Below, piece after piece: positions 34,901 to 44,411 of a stretch of 64,000 bases of DNA (position 1 is its first letter; each line of letters begins with the position of its first letter). The DNA is from Christiangramia sediminis (GTDB lineage Bacteria > Bacteroidota > Bacteroidia > Flavobacteriales > Flavobacteriaceae). Both the position numbers and the translations under genes were made by a program. The DNA is taken from positions 496,001-560,000 of the forward strand of contig NZ_JAJBZG010000001.1 in the NCBI RefSeq assembly GCF_020552705.1. Reading direction: 5' to 3'. The notes below the pieces were generated by a model. It was not told the DNA's origin and made no database searches. It worked only from the letters and a program-made list of their open reading frames with translations.

Positions 34901-37030
34901 GATTTCAGATTATTTAGAAATGATCAGGAAATGAAACTGAGCAATGACGAGCCCGGAATTGAAAAAGAACATTTAAGTCTCGACTTTAAAAACTTCAAAT
35001 TAGCAGCATTCCTTAATTACCTGAATCCTGAGGAACAGTTAGCTCAGGGCCAAATTAACGGAAATATCGTTTATGAAGAGCCATTTGGAGAAACCGGATT
35101 ACTTGCTGATATGCAAATAAATCAATTTAGGGTCATGGGTGTAAATTTAAATACCCTTAGCCTGGAGGGAAATTCTTCAGGATTCAGTCAGTATGATTTT
35201 GAAATGGCAATAAAAGGCGGGCAGGTAGATCTGGATCTTACCGGATCTTATATTGCTGATGAGACCTCGGCAAAGTTAGATATGGAGCTAGATCTCAATG
35301 AAATTCAAATGAGTGCCCTGGAAGGTTTTTCTCAGGGAGCGATAAAGGATGGAAGCGGAATCTTCTCAGGAAACTTAAGTTTAAATGGAACTTTAGCTGA
35401 ACCAAAATATGAGGGGACACTTCAGTTCTCTAACGCGCAATTTAATATTGCTATGCTAAACGCCGATTTTGAATTTCCTAATGAAACCTTGAAATTAGAT
35501 AATAACGGAGTTTATTTTGATAATTTCAATATTCAGGATGCCAGTGATAATGCCATAGTTGTAAATGGAAAAGTAATTACTGAAGATCTTTTAAATCCTG
35601 GCTTTGATTTGGATATTCAGGCTAATGATTTTAAACTTCTTAATTCTACTGAAGAAGATAATGATCTTTTTTATGGGACCGCTGTTATAGATGCTGATGC
35701 TCAAATTACCGGGAATCTAACCCTTCCTGTTGTGGACATGGATGTAGATATAAAAGAAAGCACAGATTTTACTTATGTAGTTCCATCAACCGAATTGCAG
35801 ATGAAGGAAAGGGATGGGATCGTGATCTTTGTAAATAAAGAGAATCCTGATGATATCCTTTCTCAGAATGAAGAAGAATCTTATGTGGTCTCAGGTTATG
35901 ATATTTTTACCAGGTTATCAGTAAATGAAGGTGCCACCTTCAATATCATTATCAATGAGGAGACCGGGGATAAATTCCAGGTTCAGGGTGAAGGAGATCT
36001 GATCTTTAATATGTATCCAAATGGCCGTATGGCTCTTACTGGGATCTATAATATAAATGACGGATTTTATGAAATGAGTCTGTATAACCTGGTAAAAAGA
36101 CGTTTTGATATTGCTGATGGTAGCCGTGTATCCTGGTCCGGAGATCCTTTTGAAGCTCAGCTGGATGTAAGAGCCATTTACCGTGTAGAAACTTCTGCTT
36201 CTTCACTTATGGCTTCTCAGACTTCAGCAACAGATCCTAATCTTAGCCAGAGATTCCGGCAGGAATTGCCATTTCTGGTTTATCTGAATGTGGATGGAGA
36301 ATTGATGCAACCAAAAATATCTTTTGGATTGGATATGCCGGAAGAGGAGCAAGGTGCAATTGGTGGACAGATTTACGGTAGAATACAGTCTTTAAATAGC
36401 CAGGAACAGGAACTGAATAAACAGGTGTTTTCTTTATTGGTATTGAACCGTTTCTTCCCTGAAGGAAGTAATAGCGGTGCCGGTGGTGGAACAATGGCGG
36501 TAGCCAGGGATAACCTCAATAGTGCTCTTTCAGATCAGTTGAACATGCTTTCCAGCCGAATTACCGGGGAAAGTGGTCTTAAATTGAATTTTAATGTAGA
36601 CAGTTTTACCGATTATCAGGGTGAAGGAGGCCCACAGGATAGAACTCAGCTTGATATAAGTGCTCAAAAGGCATTTTTGGATAACAGGCTGGTAGTAGAA
36701 GTGGGAAGCGCTGTAGATATTCAAGGTGGAAACCAGGCAGGGCAGGAGTCAACTCCGATGATCGGGAATGTAAGTATTTCCTATCTTTTAGATCAGGATG
36801 GTGTTTGGAGAATTAAAGGCTTCAGTAAAAGTCAATATGAGAACGTAATTGACGGTCAGCTTGTAGTAAGCGGAATTGCACTAATTTTCACGAAAGAGTT
36901 CAACAAATTCAAGAATATGTTTGAAAAGGCGGTGATGGAAAGTGTTCAGCAAGACGAAAAAGCAAAGCAGGATGCTGAAGAAAAGGAGAAGGAAACCGTA
37001 AAATCAGAAAAGACAACCGATGAAAATTAG
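31997..37030 (+). CDS. tamB: TamB-like translocation and assembly module protein (AsmA-like, DUF490)
   Basis: A 1677-residue protein with TTG start. One inner-membrane anchor at about residues 15-35 (IFLGLLIFLLLVLLF), then a very long periplasmic beta-rich chain with repeated AsmA/TamB-like strands, and a C-terminal TamB domain (about 1150-1640, with YNINDGFYEMSLYNLVKRRFDI). Predicted to form a groove moving lipids or barrel proteins between membranes. The final tail is charged (EEKEKETVKSEK). It overlaps the tamL start by 11 bases, a strong sign of coupled function. Confidence 0.9.
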   Translation: MNKAGRKTLKILKILGKIFLGLLIFLLLVLLFIRSPWGQNIIKDKFISSIEKKTGATIELDRIFIQFNGDIQADDLYIADPQGDTIIYSESLSANISIWPLIKGNGFSLNSLEANDVRANIIRKDSLKGFNYEVLMEAFASDTTQTSTPADTSAAPMSISLGDFDLNNFNIKYIDQVSGIDTRAKFEELQLSFAETDLQNMVFQVQEAVLNNADISYDQTKPFPSSEGEEPPAPIFGINELKFNNVKASYTSIPDSLSSKIDLDNFELAEANFNLKDSIISGNQILLHNSEISLSMNQASAASVETSESSEGFAWPGWKINIETIDLENSRLAYTLNNAEVTKGVFNPNAIILDSLDLQASNILYKNKEARLLISKLQFKESSGINVNQFNIQALVNNQRMEFTELDLNVNKNSLNGKVILTYDDLNNFIEDPGNARLDADLKDVYLRISDLYRFQPALKNNQYVKALAGSPITGNVSVEGKIDNLDLKSLNLRWNNTSISGRGSIVNAQDPENLSFNLPNVQLNSTRRDLTKFVSEADLGIKLPEKLNLKGSFSGNTINIKTDAKLITSDGDLSVDGNFEMGDQIVFDAQVQGDSISLGNLLQNEALGDIQLDIDLSGSGSSVSDLNASLDTKISSFTYNGYEFRDIDIKGELENGKGPVNLIYRDNNLDMEAQMMVALDTVSPRFEFEVFLDGANLEALGITQRSIKTGFTLEGWYEGNSTAYELEAEIIDGVAVYNNKTYLLGNFEASAFVREDTTAVNINNRMIDLNLQSNASPAAFSSSINRHFKRYITENYKEDSITDPVNLKVDAKISQAPILNEVFLVNLEEMDTIDINLDFRESERRLDADITVPFINYYSSEIDSLNVQMRSDPTDLNFEFAFNELNTGPLAIKKTIISGEVINRKLNLDFESIYGEERLVHVESELNFQGDTLQFHVEPQDLILNRNPWQIDEGNMVSFDTGYLNFQDFRLFRNDQEMKLSNDEPGIEKEHLSLDFKNFKLAAFLNYLNPEEQLAQGQINGNIVYEEPFGETGLLADMQINQFRVMGVNLNTLSLEGNSSGFSQYDFEMAIKGGQVDLDLTGSYIADETSAKLDMELDLNEIQMSALEGFSQGAIKDGSGIFSGNLSLNGTLAEPKYEGTLQFSNAQFNIAMLNADFEFPNETLKLDNNGVYFDNFNIQDASDNAIVVNGKVITEDLLNPGFDLDIQANDFKLLNSTEEDNDLFYGTAVIDADAQITGNLTLPVVDMDVDIKESTDFTYVVPSTELQMKERDGIVIFVNKENPDDILSQNEEESYVVSGYDIFTRLSVNEGATFNIIINEETGDKFQVQGEGDLIFNMYPNGRMALTGIYNINDGFYEMSLYNLVKRRFDIADGSRVSWSGDPFEAQLDVRAIYRVETSASSLMASQTSATDPNLSQRFRQELPFLVYLNVDGELMQPKISFGLDMPEEEQGAIGGQIYGRIQSLNSQEQELNKQVFSLLVLNRFFPEGSNSGAGGGTMAVARDNLNSALSDQLNMLSSRITGESGLKLNFNVDSFTDYQGEGGPQDRTQLDISAQKAFLDNRLVVEVGSAVDIQGGNQAGQESTPMIGNVSISYLLDQDGVWRIKGFSKSQYENVIDGQLVVSGIALIFTKEFNKFKNMFEKAVMESVQQDEKAKQDAEEKEKETVKSEKTTDEN

Positions 37031-39332
37031 AATTTCAGTTTTATTTGTAGCAATCGGTTTTTTTCAGGCATGTAGTGTGAAGAAATTCATTCCTGAAGAT
37101 GAGCTCTTATATACAGGGGCCAGTATTACCATAGAATCTGATACTACAATTAAAAATCAACCTCAGTTAAAGAATGAACTGGTAAATGTACTTCGGCCAG
37201 AACCAAACACCAAGATCCTGGGAATGCGACCCGGTTTGTATTATCATTATAAGGCGCAACGAGAAAAACCAGGCTTCATCAATAAATTCCTCAATAAAAA
37301 AATTGGAGAAGAACCCGTATATGTTTCTGATGTAGACCTTACAAATACAGAGGACTTACTTTTGAACCGATTGGAAAACAGGGGATTTTTTTATTCCCGG
37401 GTAAGTTCAGATACTGAAAAAAACGAGGATACAAAAACAGCTTCTGTTTCTTATGATTTAATGGTTCCAGAACCTTACACCATGGCTACTTATCAATTGG
37501 ACACAGATACTTTGCTGGTATACAAGGAAATTCAGAAGAATCTTGATAATACATTGCTGGAAGATGGGATGAGATTTGATCTTCCGGAACTAAAACTGGA
37601 ACGGGAAAGAATAGATCTCAATTTAAAATCTCAGGGATATTATAATTTTAATCCCGGGTTCTTGATTTTTGAAGCTGATACTAACCAATACGATAAAAAG
37701 AAGTTCGATCTTTTTCTAAGACTCAAAAAAGACGTTCCTCCAAAATCTGTGATCCCATATCGTATTTCTAATGTGAACGTGTATGCTAATTACAACGTAG
37801 ACGAAGATAGTATTACCAAAAATTATAAACGTTTTGAGGATAAGAACTATTTTCAGGATGAGTTATTCTTTAAGCCAAAATACCTCGATCCCTACATTCA
37901 AATTGAAACCGGTGAAAATTATAGTCCGGATGATTCCAGAAGCACGAGCAGGAGACTGGGAACTATTGGAGCCTATAAATTCGTGAATATAAGATATGAT
38001 GAAATTGATACTTCAGCAACCGATAGTATAGGGCTTCTTGAAGCTAACATCTTTCTGTCTCCATTAAAAAAGCGTGCCATTAAAGCAGAATTACAGGCCG
38101 TTACAAAATCTAATAATTTTGCCGGACCGCATTTGGGAGTGACTTTCTCTAATCGAAACTTATTCAAAGGAGGGGAGCGACTGGATATTTCAGCCAATAT
38201 GGGATATGAAGTACAACTAGGTTCCGGAGGAATTCCAGGTAGAAATTCAATTCAACTGGCGCTTAAAAATGATCTGATCATCCCACGGCTATTATTCCCC
38301 ATTGAAATAAATAATAATTTTTTTAAATATGACATTCCGAAGACCAGGATAAGTCTGGGTGGAGATTATTTAAGACGGGCACAATTATTCACACTAACTT
38401 CTTTAAATGCTTCTTTCGGGTATTTCTGGAATGCTAATAGGTATGTTACCCATGAATTGACTCCTATAAACCTTAATTATATTCGATTGAGTAATACCAG
38501 CCAGGAGTTTGAAGATATCCTTACAGAAAGTCCTTTTTTGAGAAGTAGTTTCGATCAGGAATTCATCGCTGGTTTAATTTATTCCTTTACTTATAACGGA
38601 ATGATAGATGCTCAAAAGAAGCATGTATTCTTTATGAATACCAATTTTGATATTGCAGGAAATAGCATGAGCCTTATTGGTTCTGAAAATGAGGAAGGTA
38701 AAGATGAAGTGTTGGGACTTAACTATGCACAATATGCAAAACTGGATATAGATTTTAGATATCACTTTAGGTTTGGAAAACAGAATGTAATTGCTACGAG
38801 GCTTTTCACCGGCTATGGCATTCCCTATGGTAATTCAGATGTAATGCCTTTTAGTAAGCAGTATTTTTCCGGCGGACCGTATAGTGTAAGAGCTTTTAGA
38901 ACCAGATCCCTGGGACCGGGAACTTTCAATCCTAATGAACCCAATTTGTTAGAAGGAGATGTTGATGTGGAAAATTTGGGCTATCGCGATCAAACAGGGA
39001 ATATTAGATTTGAAGCAAATGCGGAATATAGATTTCCCATCATCACTTACTTGAATGGAGCTTTCTTTGTAGATGCCGGGAATGTATGGACTTCTGATGC
39101 TCAAGACGAGACAACCAATGCAAATGGGAATGGTACCGGTAAGTTTGGATCAGACTTTATAAATGAGCTGGGAATTGGCACGGGAGCAGGTTTAAGAATA
39201 GATATACAGAGTTTTGTAATACGATTTGATCTTGCATTTCCACTTCATGACCCGAGTAAACCCCTGGGAGATCGATGGGTAAATGACTTTGGAAGCCCTG
39301 TATTTAACTTTGCCATAGGTTATCCGTTTTAA
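37020..39332 (+). CDS. tamL: TamL: lipoprotein BamA/TamA-family outer-membrane protein
   Basis: A 770-residue Omp85-superfamily protein. The signal ends in FFQACSVK, so the mature protein is lipidated at Cys18, the feature that separates Bacteroidetes TamL from proteobacterial TamA. POTRA-like segments fill about 30-340 and a 16-strand barrel about 345-770, with LGVTFSNRNLFKGGERLDI and the late FSGGPYSVRAFRTRSLGPG, carrying the conserved arginine of barrel motif 3. It works with TamB in outer-membrane biogenesis. Overlaps tamB at its start and upp by four bases at its end. Confidence 0.9.
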   Translation: MKIRISVLFVAIGFFQACSVKKFIPEDELLYTGASITIESDTTIKNQPQLKNELVNVLRPEPNTKILGMRPGLYYHYKAQREKPGFINKFLNKKIGEEPVYVSDVDLTNTEDLLLNRLENRGFFYSRVSSDTEKNEDTKTASVSYDLMVPEPYTMATYQLDTDTLLVYKEIQKNLDNTLLEDGMRFDLPELKLERERIDLNLKSQGYYNFNPGFLIFEADTNQYDKKKFDLFLRLKKDVPPKSVIPYRISNVNVYANYNVDEDSITKNYKRFEDKNYFQDELFFKPKYLDPYIQIETGENYSPDDSRSTSRRLGTIGAYKFVNIRYDEIDTSATDSIGLLEANIFLSPLKKRAIKAELQAVTKSNNFAGPHLGVTFSNRNLFKGGERLDISANMGYEVQLGSGGIPGRNSIQLALKNDLIIPRLLFPIEINNNFFKYDIPKTRISLGGDYLRRAQLFTLTSLNASFGYFWNANRYVTHELTPINLNYIRLSNTSQEFEDILTESPFLRSSFDQEFIAGLIYSFTYNGMIDAQKKHVFFMNTNFDIAGNSMSLIGSENEEGKDEVLGLNYAQYAKLDIDFRYHFRFGKQNVIATRLFTGYGIPYGNSDVMPFSKQYFSGGPYSVRAFRTRSLGPGTFNPNEPNLLEGDVDVENLGYRDQTGNIRFEANAEYRFPIITYLNGAFFVDAGNVWTSDAQDETTNANGNGTGKFGSDFINELGIGTGAGLRIDIQSFVIRFDLAFPLHDPSKPLGDRWVNDFGSPVFNFAIGYPF

Positions 39333-39991
39333 TGCTGGAGTTTACCACCAAAGCATAGATCCCCGGCGTCACCAAGACCCGGAACTATATATCCATTCCC
39401 GTCTAACTTTTGATCTATAGTGGCTATCCAAAGTTTAGAGTTTTCAGGAAACTCAGATTTTAAATATTCTATACCTTCTGTAGACCCAATGACCGAAACC
39501 AAATGTATCTTCTCAGGTTTCCCCATGGGTTCCAGGGCTTTGAGCACATTGCTAAAAGATCTTCCCGTGGCAAGCATGGGATCGGCAAGAATAAGAGTTT
39601 TGCCTTCCAGAGATGGAGAGGCAAGATATTCTACCAGGATCTCGAATTTCTCATTATTCTCAGGATGATGCCTGTAAGCTGAAATAAATGAATTTTCAGC
39701 ATCATCAAAATAGTTTAAGATGCCCTGGTGAAGAGGTAGCCCGGCCCGGAGAATTGAGCAGATAACCAGTTCATTTTTTGGTATTGAAATCTTTGATTTT
39801 CCCAATGGGGTGGATACTTCCTTAATTTTATATTCCAGTTCCTTACTCAGTTCATAAGACATGATCTCTCCAAGCCTTTCGATGTTTCTCCGGAAACGCA
39901 TTCTATCTGTTTGTATATTAACATCCCTTAATTGAGTAATAAATCTATTAGCTATTGAATTGGTCTTGAGTATCTCCTGAACCTCCATCAT
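39329..39991 (-). CDS. upp: Uracil phosphoribosyltransferase
   Basis: A 220-residue enzyme making UMP from uracil and PRPP in pyrimidine salvage. SILRAGLPLHQG is the conserved pyrimidine-enzyme block, LILADPMLATGRS is the PRPP-binding motif, and the C-terminal VPGLGDAGDLCFG is the uracil-binding loop. Two adjacent Met codons begin the frame (39991 and 39988); either may be used. Convergent with tamL, overlapping by four bases. Confidence 0.95.
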   Translation of the reverse strand: MMEVQEILKTNSIANRFITQLRDVNIQTDRMRFRRNIERLGEIMSYELSKELEYKIKEVSTPLGKSKISIPKNELVICSILRAGLPLHQGILNYFDDAENSFISAYRHHPENNEKFEILVEYLASPSLEGKTLILADPMLATGRSFSNVLKALEPMGKPEKIHLVSVIGSTEGIEYLKSEFPENSKLWIATIDQKLDGNGYIVPGLGDAGDLCFGGKLQH

Positions 39992-40183
39992 ATTATTTTA
40001 TAGTTTTCAGATCAAATTTAAGCTTTTCCTTATAGAACTTAAATACATTTTCTGCTGCTTATTTTCTGGCTTTACATTCAAATACTTAAGCTTTACAGCA
40101 GTATTTGGAAGCTCAAATCATTATCCAAATTAATTGAAAAAAATAATGTAAATTTATTAGTTAAGAATCTAAAAATCAGTGGT

Positions 40184-40564
40184 ATGCTTAAGAATTCAAA
40201 AGCATTTACAACTTTTTCAACTAAAGATATTAAAATCACAGAGAAATTTTATAAGGACACTCTTGGCCTTAACGTTAGTGAAAACAAGATGGGTCTTCTA
40301 GAACTAGAACTTACCAATTGTTCGGTTCTAATCTATCCAAAACAGGACCATAAACCGGCTAATTTCACCGTACTCAATTTTTATGTTCAGGACATTCAGA
40401 AAGAAGTGAGTTCGCTTACAAAAAAAGGAGTTCAATTTGAAAAATATGACGGCGAAATTAAAACTGATTCTTTTGGGATCCATAAAGGAGAATTGGGTCC
40501 CGCTATAGCATGGTTTAAAGATCCTTCGGGTAATATATTGTCTCTTATACAAGAAGAAAAATAA
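40184..40564 (+). CDS. VOC (glyoxalase/bleomycin-resistance fold) protein
   Basis: A 126-residue single VOC domain made of two beta-alpha-beta-beta-beta units. FYKDTLGLNVSE and WFKDPSGNILSLIQ are typical of the family. VOC proteins use a metal for isomerase, dioxygenase or resistance reactions; too little is conserved here to assign one. Six bases separate it from the NTF2-like gene, so they are probably cotranscribed. Confidence 0.82.
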   Translation: MLKNSKAFTTFSTKDIKITEKFYKDTLGLNVSENKMGLLELELTNCSVLIYPKQDHKPANFTVLNFYVQDIQKEVSSLTKKGVQFEKYDGEIKTDSFGIHKGELGPAIAWFKDPSGNILSLIQEEK

Positions 40565-40570
40565 TAACAT

Positions 40571-40936
40571 ATGGAGGGAAGAGAAAATCTTTTAAAAGAG
40601 TTAAATAATGCTTTTGCAAGCTGTGATATAAATTTTCTAGCTAATAGTGTAACCAATGATATTCAATGGATCATAGTTGGGGAAAAAACCATCTCGGGGA
40701 AGAAGGATTTTGAAAAGTCGCTTGTAAAGATGAGTCAGGGTGGTCCTCTGAATATTACTGTGCTTGAGATAATTACCCAAAAGGAGAAGTCTGTGGTTGA
40801 AGGCATAGTTGAATTTATGGTTGAACCCGGTAAAAAAAGAAAATATGCCTTTTGTGATGTCTATATTTTTTCTGACACAGATAAGAACAAAGTAAAAGAA
40901 CTCAGAACATATGTCACACAGATTAAAAAAGCATAA
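40571..40936 (+). CDS. NTF2-like (SnoaL) small protein
   Basis: A 121-residue cone-shaped NTF2-like fold protein: an N-terminal helix (NLLKELNNAFASCD), then NDIQWIIVGEKTISGKKDF, the standard SnoaL segment, and strands VVEGIVEFMV and YAFCDVYIF. Such proteins are enzymes, binding proteins or regulators; no catalytic residue set can be identified. Second gene of a likely pair with the VOC protein. Confidence 0.75.
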   Translation: MEGRENLLKELNNAFASCDINFLANSVTNDIQWIIVGEKTISGKKDFEKSLVKMSQGGPLNITVLEIITQKEKSVVEGIVEFMVEPGKKRKYAFCDVYIFSDTDKNKVKELRTYVTQIKKA

Positions 40937-40993
40937 TCCTGAAAACATTTACTGATACATAAACTTTAAATAACAACCTTTAATTAATTAAAT

Positions 40994-41629
40994 ATGAAAA
41001 CTTTAGTAGCATTTTTTAGTTTCCTTTTTTTCAGTGCACTTTATATTGGAAACAATCTTTGTACCGGTTCAGAAAGCACCTGTGAGGAAAAGATAGTTCT
41101 TCAGAATGAAATAGATATTTTTGAATATTTAGAAGAAACTCAAGAAGCGCTTGTAGAAAGCAGCCAGGATTTAACTGATGAACAAATGCAGTATAAACCT
41201 GATGAAAACAGCTGGTCTGTTGCACAGATCATTGAGCATATTATTATGGTGGAAGGATCATTAAAATCAATGCTTGAAAATAAAATAAAAGAAGGAACTT
41301 CTGAGATGAATTCCGAAGTAAAATTTACTGATGATCAGATTGTGGAGATGATCACTAACCGTTCTCAGAAGATGCCGACCCAGGATCAATTTCAACCATC
41401 TGGTAAATTTGAAAGTTCTGATGAAGCCCTGGAAGCTTTTAAGGATCAGCGAGAAGAGATGGTAGACTGGTTAAAAGATTCAGATGTAGATATGAGAAGT
41501 TTTGTAAACGAATTTCCATTTGGTACAATAGACGGATATCAATCAGTACTTTTTATGGCAGGTCATACTTCACGACATACCGCTCAGATAGAAGAAGTGA
41601 AAAATGATCCCGACTTTCCCGAGGATTAA
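40994..41629 (+). CDS. Secreted DinB-superfamily protein
   Basis: A 211-residue protein with N-terminal signal (MKTLVAFFSFLFFSALY) and a DinB four-helix bundle. SWSVAQIIEHIIMVEG holds the first metal histidine and HTSRHTAQIEEV the other two. DinB proteins bind zinc or nickel and include thiol-transferases. Export is less usual for the family. A terminator follows at 41652. Confidence 0.82.
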   Translation: MKTLVAFFSFLFFSALYIGNNLCTGSESTCEEKIVLQNEIDIFEYLEETQEALVESSQDLTDEQMQYKPDENSWSVAQIIEHIIMVEGSLKSMLENKIKEGTSEMNSEVKFTDDQIVEMITNRSQKMPTQDQFQPSGKFESSDEALEAFKDQREEMVDWLKDSDVDMRSFVNEFPFGTIDGYQSVLFMAGHTSRHTAQIEEVKNDPDFPED

Positions 41630-41651
41630 TCTTTGAAATTTTAATTAGTAG

Positions 41652-41690
41652 ATCAGGAATCAATTATATAAAATTGGTTCCTGATTTTTT
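41652..41690 (+). terminator. Intrinsic terminator after the DinB gene
   Basis: ATCAGGAA with CAATT, a short loop, AATTGGTTCCTGAT and a run of six T. Confidence 0.75.
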
Positions 41691-41763
41691 ATAAATACTT
41701 TCTAAGGATCCGCCTTTTAAAAAGAAATTTCTAAGCTAGATTTTACAAAATTCAGATATAAAA

Positions 41764-43179
41764 TTGACCAAAAATTTGAACTGGATAAATAAATTAAAGG
41801 AGTTTGCCAGGCTTCTGAAACTCGCTATATCAGGAAAGGAACAGGATTACACCAAGATCAATATTCGCCGTGCAATAGTGTTGCTTTCTGTTCCCATGAT
41901 CCTGGAAATGATCATGGAATCTTTATTTGCCGTGGTCGATATCTTTTTTGTTGGCAAACTAGGGGAAGATGCAGTGGCTACTGTGGGATTGACCGAAGCC
42001 GTGGTTATTATAATTTATTCGATAGGAGTAGGGATTAGCATGGCTGCAACAGCTATGATCTCAAGGCGCTTTGGAGAGAAAGATTATAGAACTGCAGGAA
42101 GCACAGCTTTTCAGCTATTGATCTTTGGGAGTATTATCTCTATAATTTTAGGAATTATCGGTTGGATTTATGCCAAAGACATCTTGAGATTAATGGGGGC
42201 TTCGCCAACTGTTCTCAAGTCCGGTACTAACTATACCAGGATCATTTTTGCTGGTAATACCGCTATAATGTTGCTTTTTCTAATAAATGGAGCATTCAGG
42301 GGAGCAGGATTACCACATTTGGCAATGAGAACTTTGTGGTTAGCTAACGGGCTAAATATAATTCTCGATCCGCTTCTCATATTTGGTATTGGAAATTTTA
42401 CCGGGCTCGGATTGGAAGGTGCTGCTATTGCCACAACAACAGGTAGGAGTATAGGAGTTATATATCAATTATATCATTTGTTTAATTCCAGGCATAGTCT
42501 GGTGATCCTTAGGGAGAATATGATCTTTCAAATAAAGACTATTAAAAAGATCATTTCAATTTCTGCCGGGGGAATGGGACAGTTCCTTATAGATTCTGTG
42601 GCCTGGATCTTTCTAACCAGAATAGTTGCCGAGTTTGGAAGTAGCGCTGTGGCAGGGTTTACAATTTCTTTTAGGATCTTAATGTTTAGTTTAATGCCCG
42701 CCTGGGGATTATCTGCTGCTGCGGCTACTTTGGTAGGGCAGAATATGGGAGCCTTTAAGATAAAACGAGCCAAAATATCGGTTTGGCTTACCGCAAAGTA
42801 TAATGCCTGGTTCCTGGGCTTGGTAACTTTACTTTACCTTTTATTTGGAAATGTTTTTGCATCATGGTTCACCCCAAACGAACAAGTGCAGGAAATAGCT
42901 GCCTTGGGACTAAAGATAATTGCTCTGGGATATATCTTCTTCGGAATTGGAATGGTAATGATACAGGCCTTTAACGGGGCTGGAGATACTAAAACTCCAA
43001 CTTATATTAACATTGGCGTGTTTTGGTTCCTGGAGATCCCGATGGCATATTTTCTTGCAGAATATTTTGACCTTGGAATGCTGGGTATATTTATATCTAT
43101 AGCCTTTTGTCATTCCCTGCACGCGTTGGTCAGCCTTTGGTTCTTTAGAAAAGGAAAATGGATAGAAACAAAAGTTTAA
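41764..43179 (+). CDS. MATE-family efflux transporter
   Basis: A 471-residue inner-membrane protein with TTG start and about 12 helices in two repeats. VPMILEMIMESLFAVVDIFFVGKLG marks the first helix pair, and MISRRFGEKD and VGQNMGAFKIKRA are equivalent loops of the two halves. MATE proteins export cationic drugs or metabolites with sodium or protons. A cytoplasmic N-terminal extension of about 38 residues precedes the first helix. Single gene. Confidence 0.9.
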   Translation: MTKNLNWINKLKEFARLLKLAISGKEQDYTKINIRRAIVLLSVPMILEMIMESLFAVVDIFFVGKLGEDAVATVGLTEAVVIIIYSIGVGISMAATAMISRRFGEKDYRTAGSTAFQLLIFGSIISIILGIIGWIYAKDILRLMGASPTVLKSGTNYTRIIFAGNTAIMLLFLINGAFRGAGLPHLAMRTLWLANGLNIILDPLLIFGIGNFTGLGLEGAAIATTTGRSIGVIYQLYHLFNSRHSLVILRENMIFQIKTIKKIISISAGGMGQFLIDSVAWIFLTRIVAEFGSSAVAGFTISFRILMFSLMPAWGLSAAAATLVGQNMGAFKIKRAKISVWLTAKYNAWFLGLVTLLYLLFGNVFASWFTPNEQVQEIAALGLKIIALGYIFFGIGMVMIQAFNGAGDTKTPTYINIGVFWFLEIPMAYFLAEYFDLGMLGIFISIAFCHSLHALVSLWFFRKGKWIETKV

Positions 43180-43211
43180 AATTTAAGACAGCGCTCTTAA
43201 AATTTTGGCTG

Positions 43212-43219
43212 TATTTTTG
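43212..43219 (+). promoter_or_regulatory. Candidate -7 box
   Basis: TATTTTTG fits TAnnTTTG and is 30 bases before the ATG at 43250. No clear -33 box. Confidence 0.35.
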
Positions 43220-43249
43220 ATATATTATAAGTGATCTAAGATTTAACAA

Positions 43250-43870
43250 ATGCGTTCAAAATTACTTTTTATTCTTTTCTTCAGTTTAGGTATGACAGGA
43301 TTTGCACAAATTGAAATTCCTCGTACCACTAATACAGGCCCTATCTTTAAGGCTGAAGAATCTAAAACTACGGGTTTTCCTATTCTTAAAAAAGAAGAAT
43401 CAGAAACTGAAAGTAGATTTTTAAGGGAGAAACCTAAAGCTATAGACCTTCGGGAGAATCCCAATAATCTGATGACGGAAGCCGATGCAATGAAAAAAAG
43501 ATGGGCTGAAGACAATGAAGTTAAAGAAGAATATAGAAAGGATCAAAGCCTGGGAAGTGTTGTAACCCAGGGAAGATTTGTTGAAGTTTACTGCAGGGAT
43601 CATCAATTTATAGATGGTGATAAAGTTCAGATATTCGTAAATGGAGAACTTGTAGCTGCAAGTGTAAGTTTAAATGCAGGATTCACGCCCATTTTGGTAA
43701 CATTACAGGATGGATTTAATAGTATAGAGTTTGTAGCCCTTAATCAGGGCAGTTCTGGTCCTAATACTGCTGAACTTAGAGTTCTCAGTGAAAAAGGAGA
43801 ACACTTAGCTAAAAAAGAGTGGAATTTATTAACCGGGGCAAAAGCAGAACTTATTGTAGTGAAGAACTAG
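43250..43870 (+). CDS. Secreted protein of unknown function
   Basis: A 206-residue protein with signal peptide (MRSKLLFILFFSLGMTGFAQ). A charged, low-complexity middle (residues 30-95, many Glu/Lys) leads into a beta-sandwich-like domain (about 105-206) with VVTQGRFVEVYCRD, KVQIFVNGELV, FNSIEFVALNQGSSGPNTAEL. The strand pattern suggests an Ig-like or carbohydrate-binding-like fold. I do not recognise a named family; orthologues are likely in related Flavobacteria. A strong terminator follows. Confidence 0.65.
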   Translation: MRSKLLFILFFSLGMTGFAQIEIPRTTNTGPIFKAEESKTTGFPILKKEESETESRFLREKPKAIDLRENPNNLMTEADAMKKRWAEDNEVKEEYRKDQSLGSVVTQGRFVEVYCRDHQFIDGDKVQIFVNGELVAASVSLNAGFTPILVTLQDGFNSIEFVALNQGSSGPNTAELRVLSEKGEHLAKKEWNLLTGAKAELIVVKN

Positions 43871-43886
43871 AGACATTGGAAGATAA

Positions 43887-43930
43887 GAAAACAGCACAGC
43901 CGGAAAGTAGTTTCCGGCTGTGCTGTTTTT
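43887..43930. terminator. Strong bidirectional terminator
   Basis: AAAACAGCACAGCCGGAAA, a 4-base loop, then TTTCCGGCTGTGCTGTTTTT: a 19-bp stem between two convergent genes. Confidence 0.9.
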
Positions 43931-44411
43931 AATCCTCGAGATCTTCAAGCAGACTTATTTGCTTCAAGGTTTTTTCAATACTATCCCGGTGATTTTCGAG
44001 CATTGTTTTTATTTCAGGATTCAGGTTTTTCTCTTTAAGCTTTTCCTTGTATTCCTTTAAACTTGCTTTTTCACCTCTTAAGCATTCTTCTAAAATAGAA
44101 TGGTCATCTTTCTTTCCCCATGAACTTTTAAAATCCATCCAGAACCGATGTATATTTCCTAAAGCACTTCCATTATTATTGTCTTTTGGATGTTCATTTA
44201 ACTGGTGTAATTTCCTGTCGATTTCAGTAGCAAAATGATTTCTCTGAACTGCCTGGTTCTTTAAAAATTTTTTAAGGTCAGGATTATGGGTGTGCTCTAT
44301 GGCTTTTTTGTATCCTTTTTCTGCATCATAATTCTTTTCTAAAAGATCTGAAAGAATATGAACCAGTCTTTTATGACTTGCCTCTCTGGCTGATTCTCTT
44401 GTAGTTTTCAT
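43929..44411 (-). CDS. DUF2383 (PA2169-type) four-helix protein
   Basis: A 160-residue all-helical protein. HILSDLLEKNYDAEKGYKKAIEH, LKKFLKNQAVQRNHFATEID and ILEECLRGEKASLKEYKE match the ferritin-like DUF2383 helices. Function unknown; these proteins often accompany stress genes and sit in a four-helix bundle without obvious metal ligands. Own promoter region upstream (44412-44662). Confidence 0.78.
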   Translation of the reverse strand: MKTTRESAREASHKRLVHILSDLLEKNYDAEKGYKKAIEHTHNPDLKKFLKNQAVQRNHFATEIDRKLHQLNEHPKDNNNGSALGNIHRFWMDFKSSWGKKDDHSILEECLRGEKASLKEYKEKLKEKNLNPEIKTMLENHRDSIEKTLKQISLLEDLED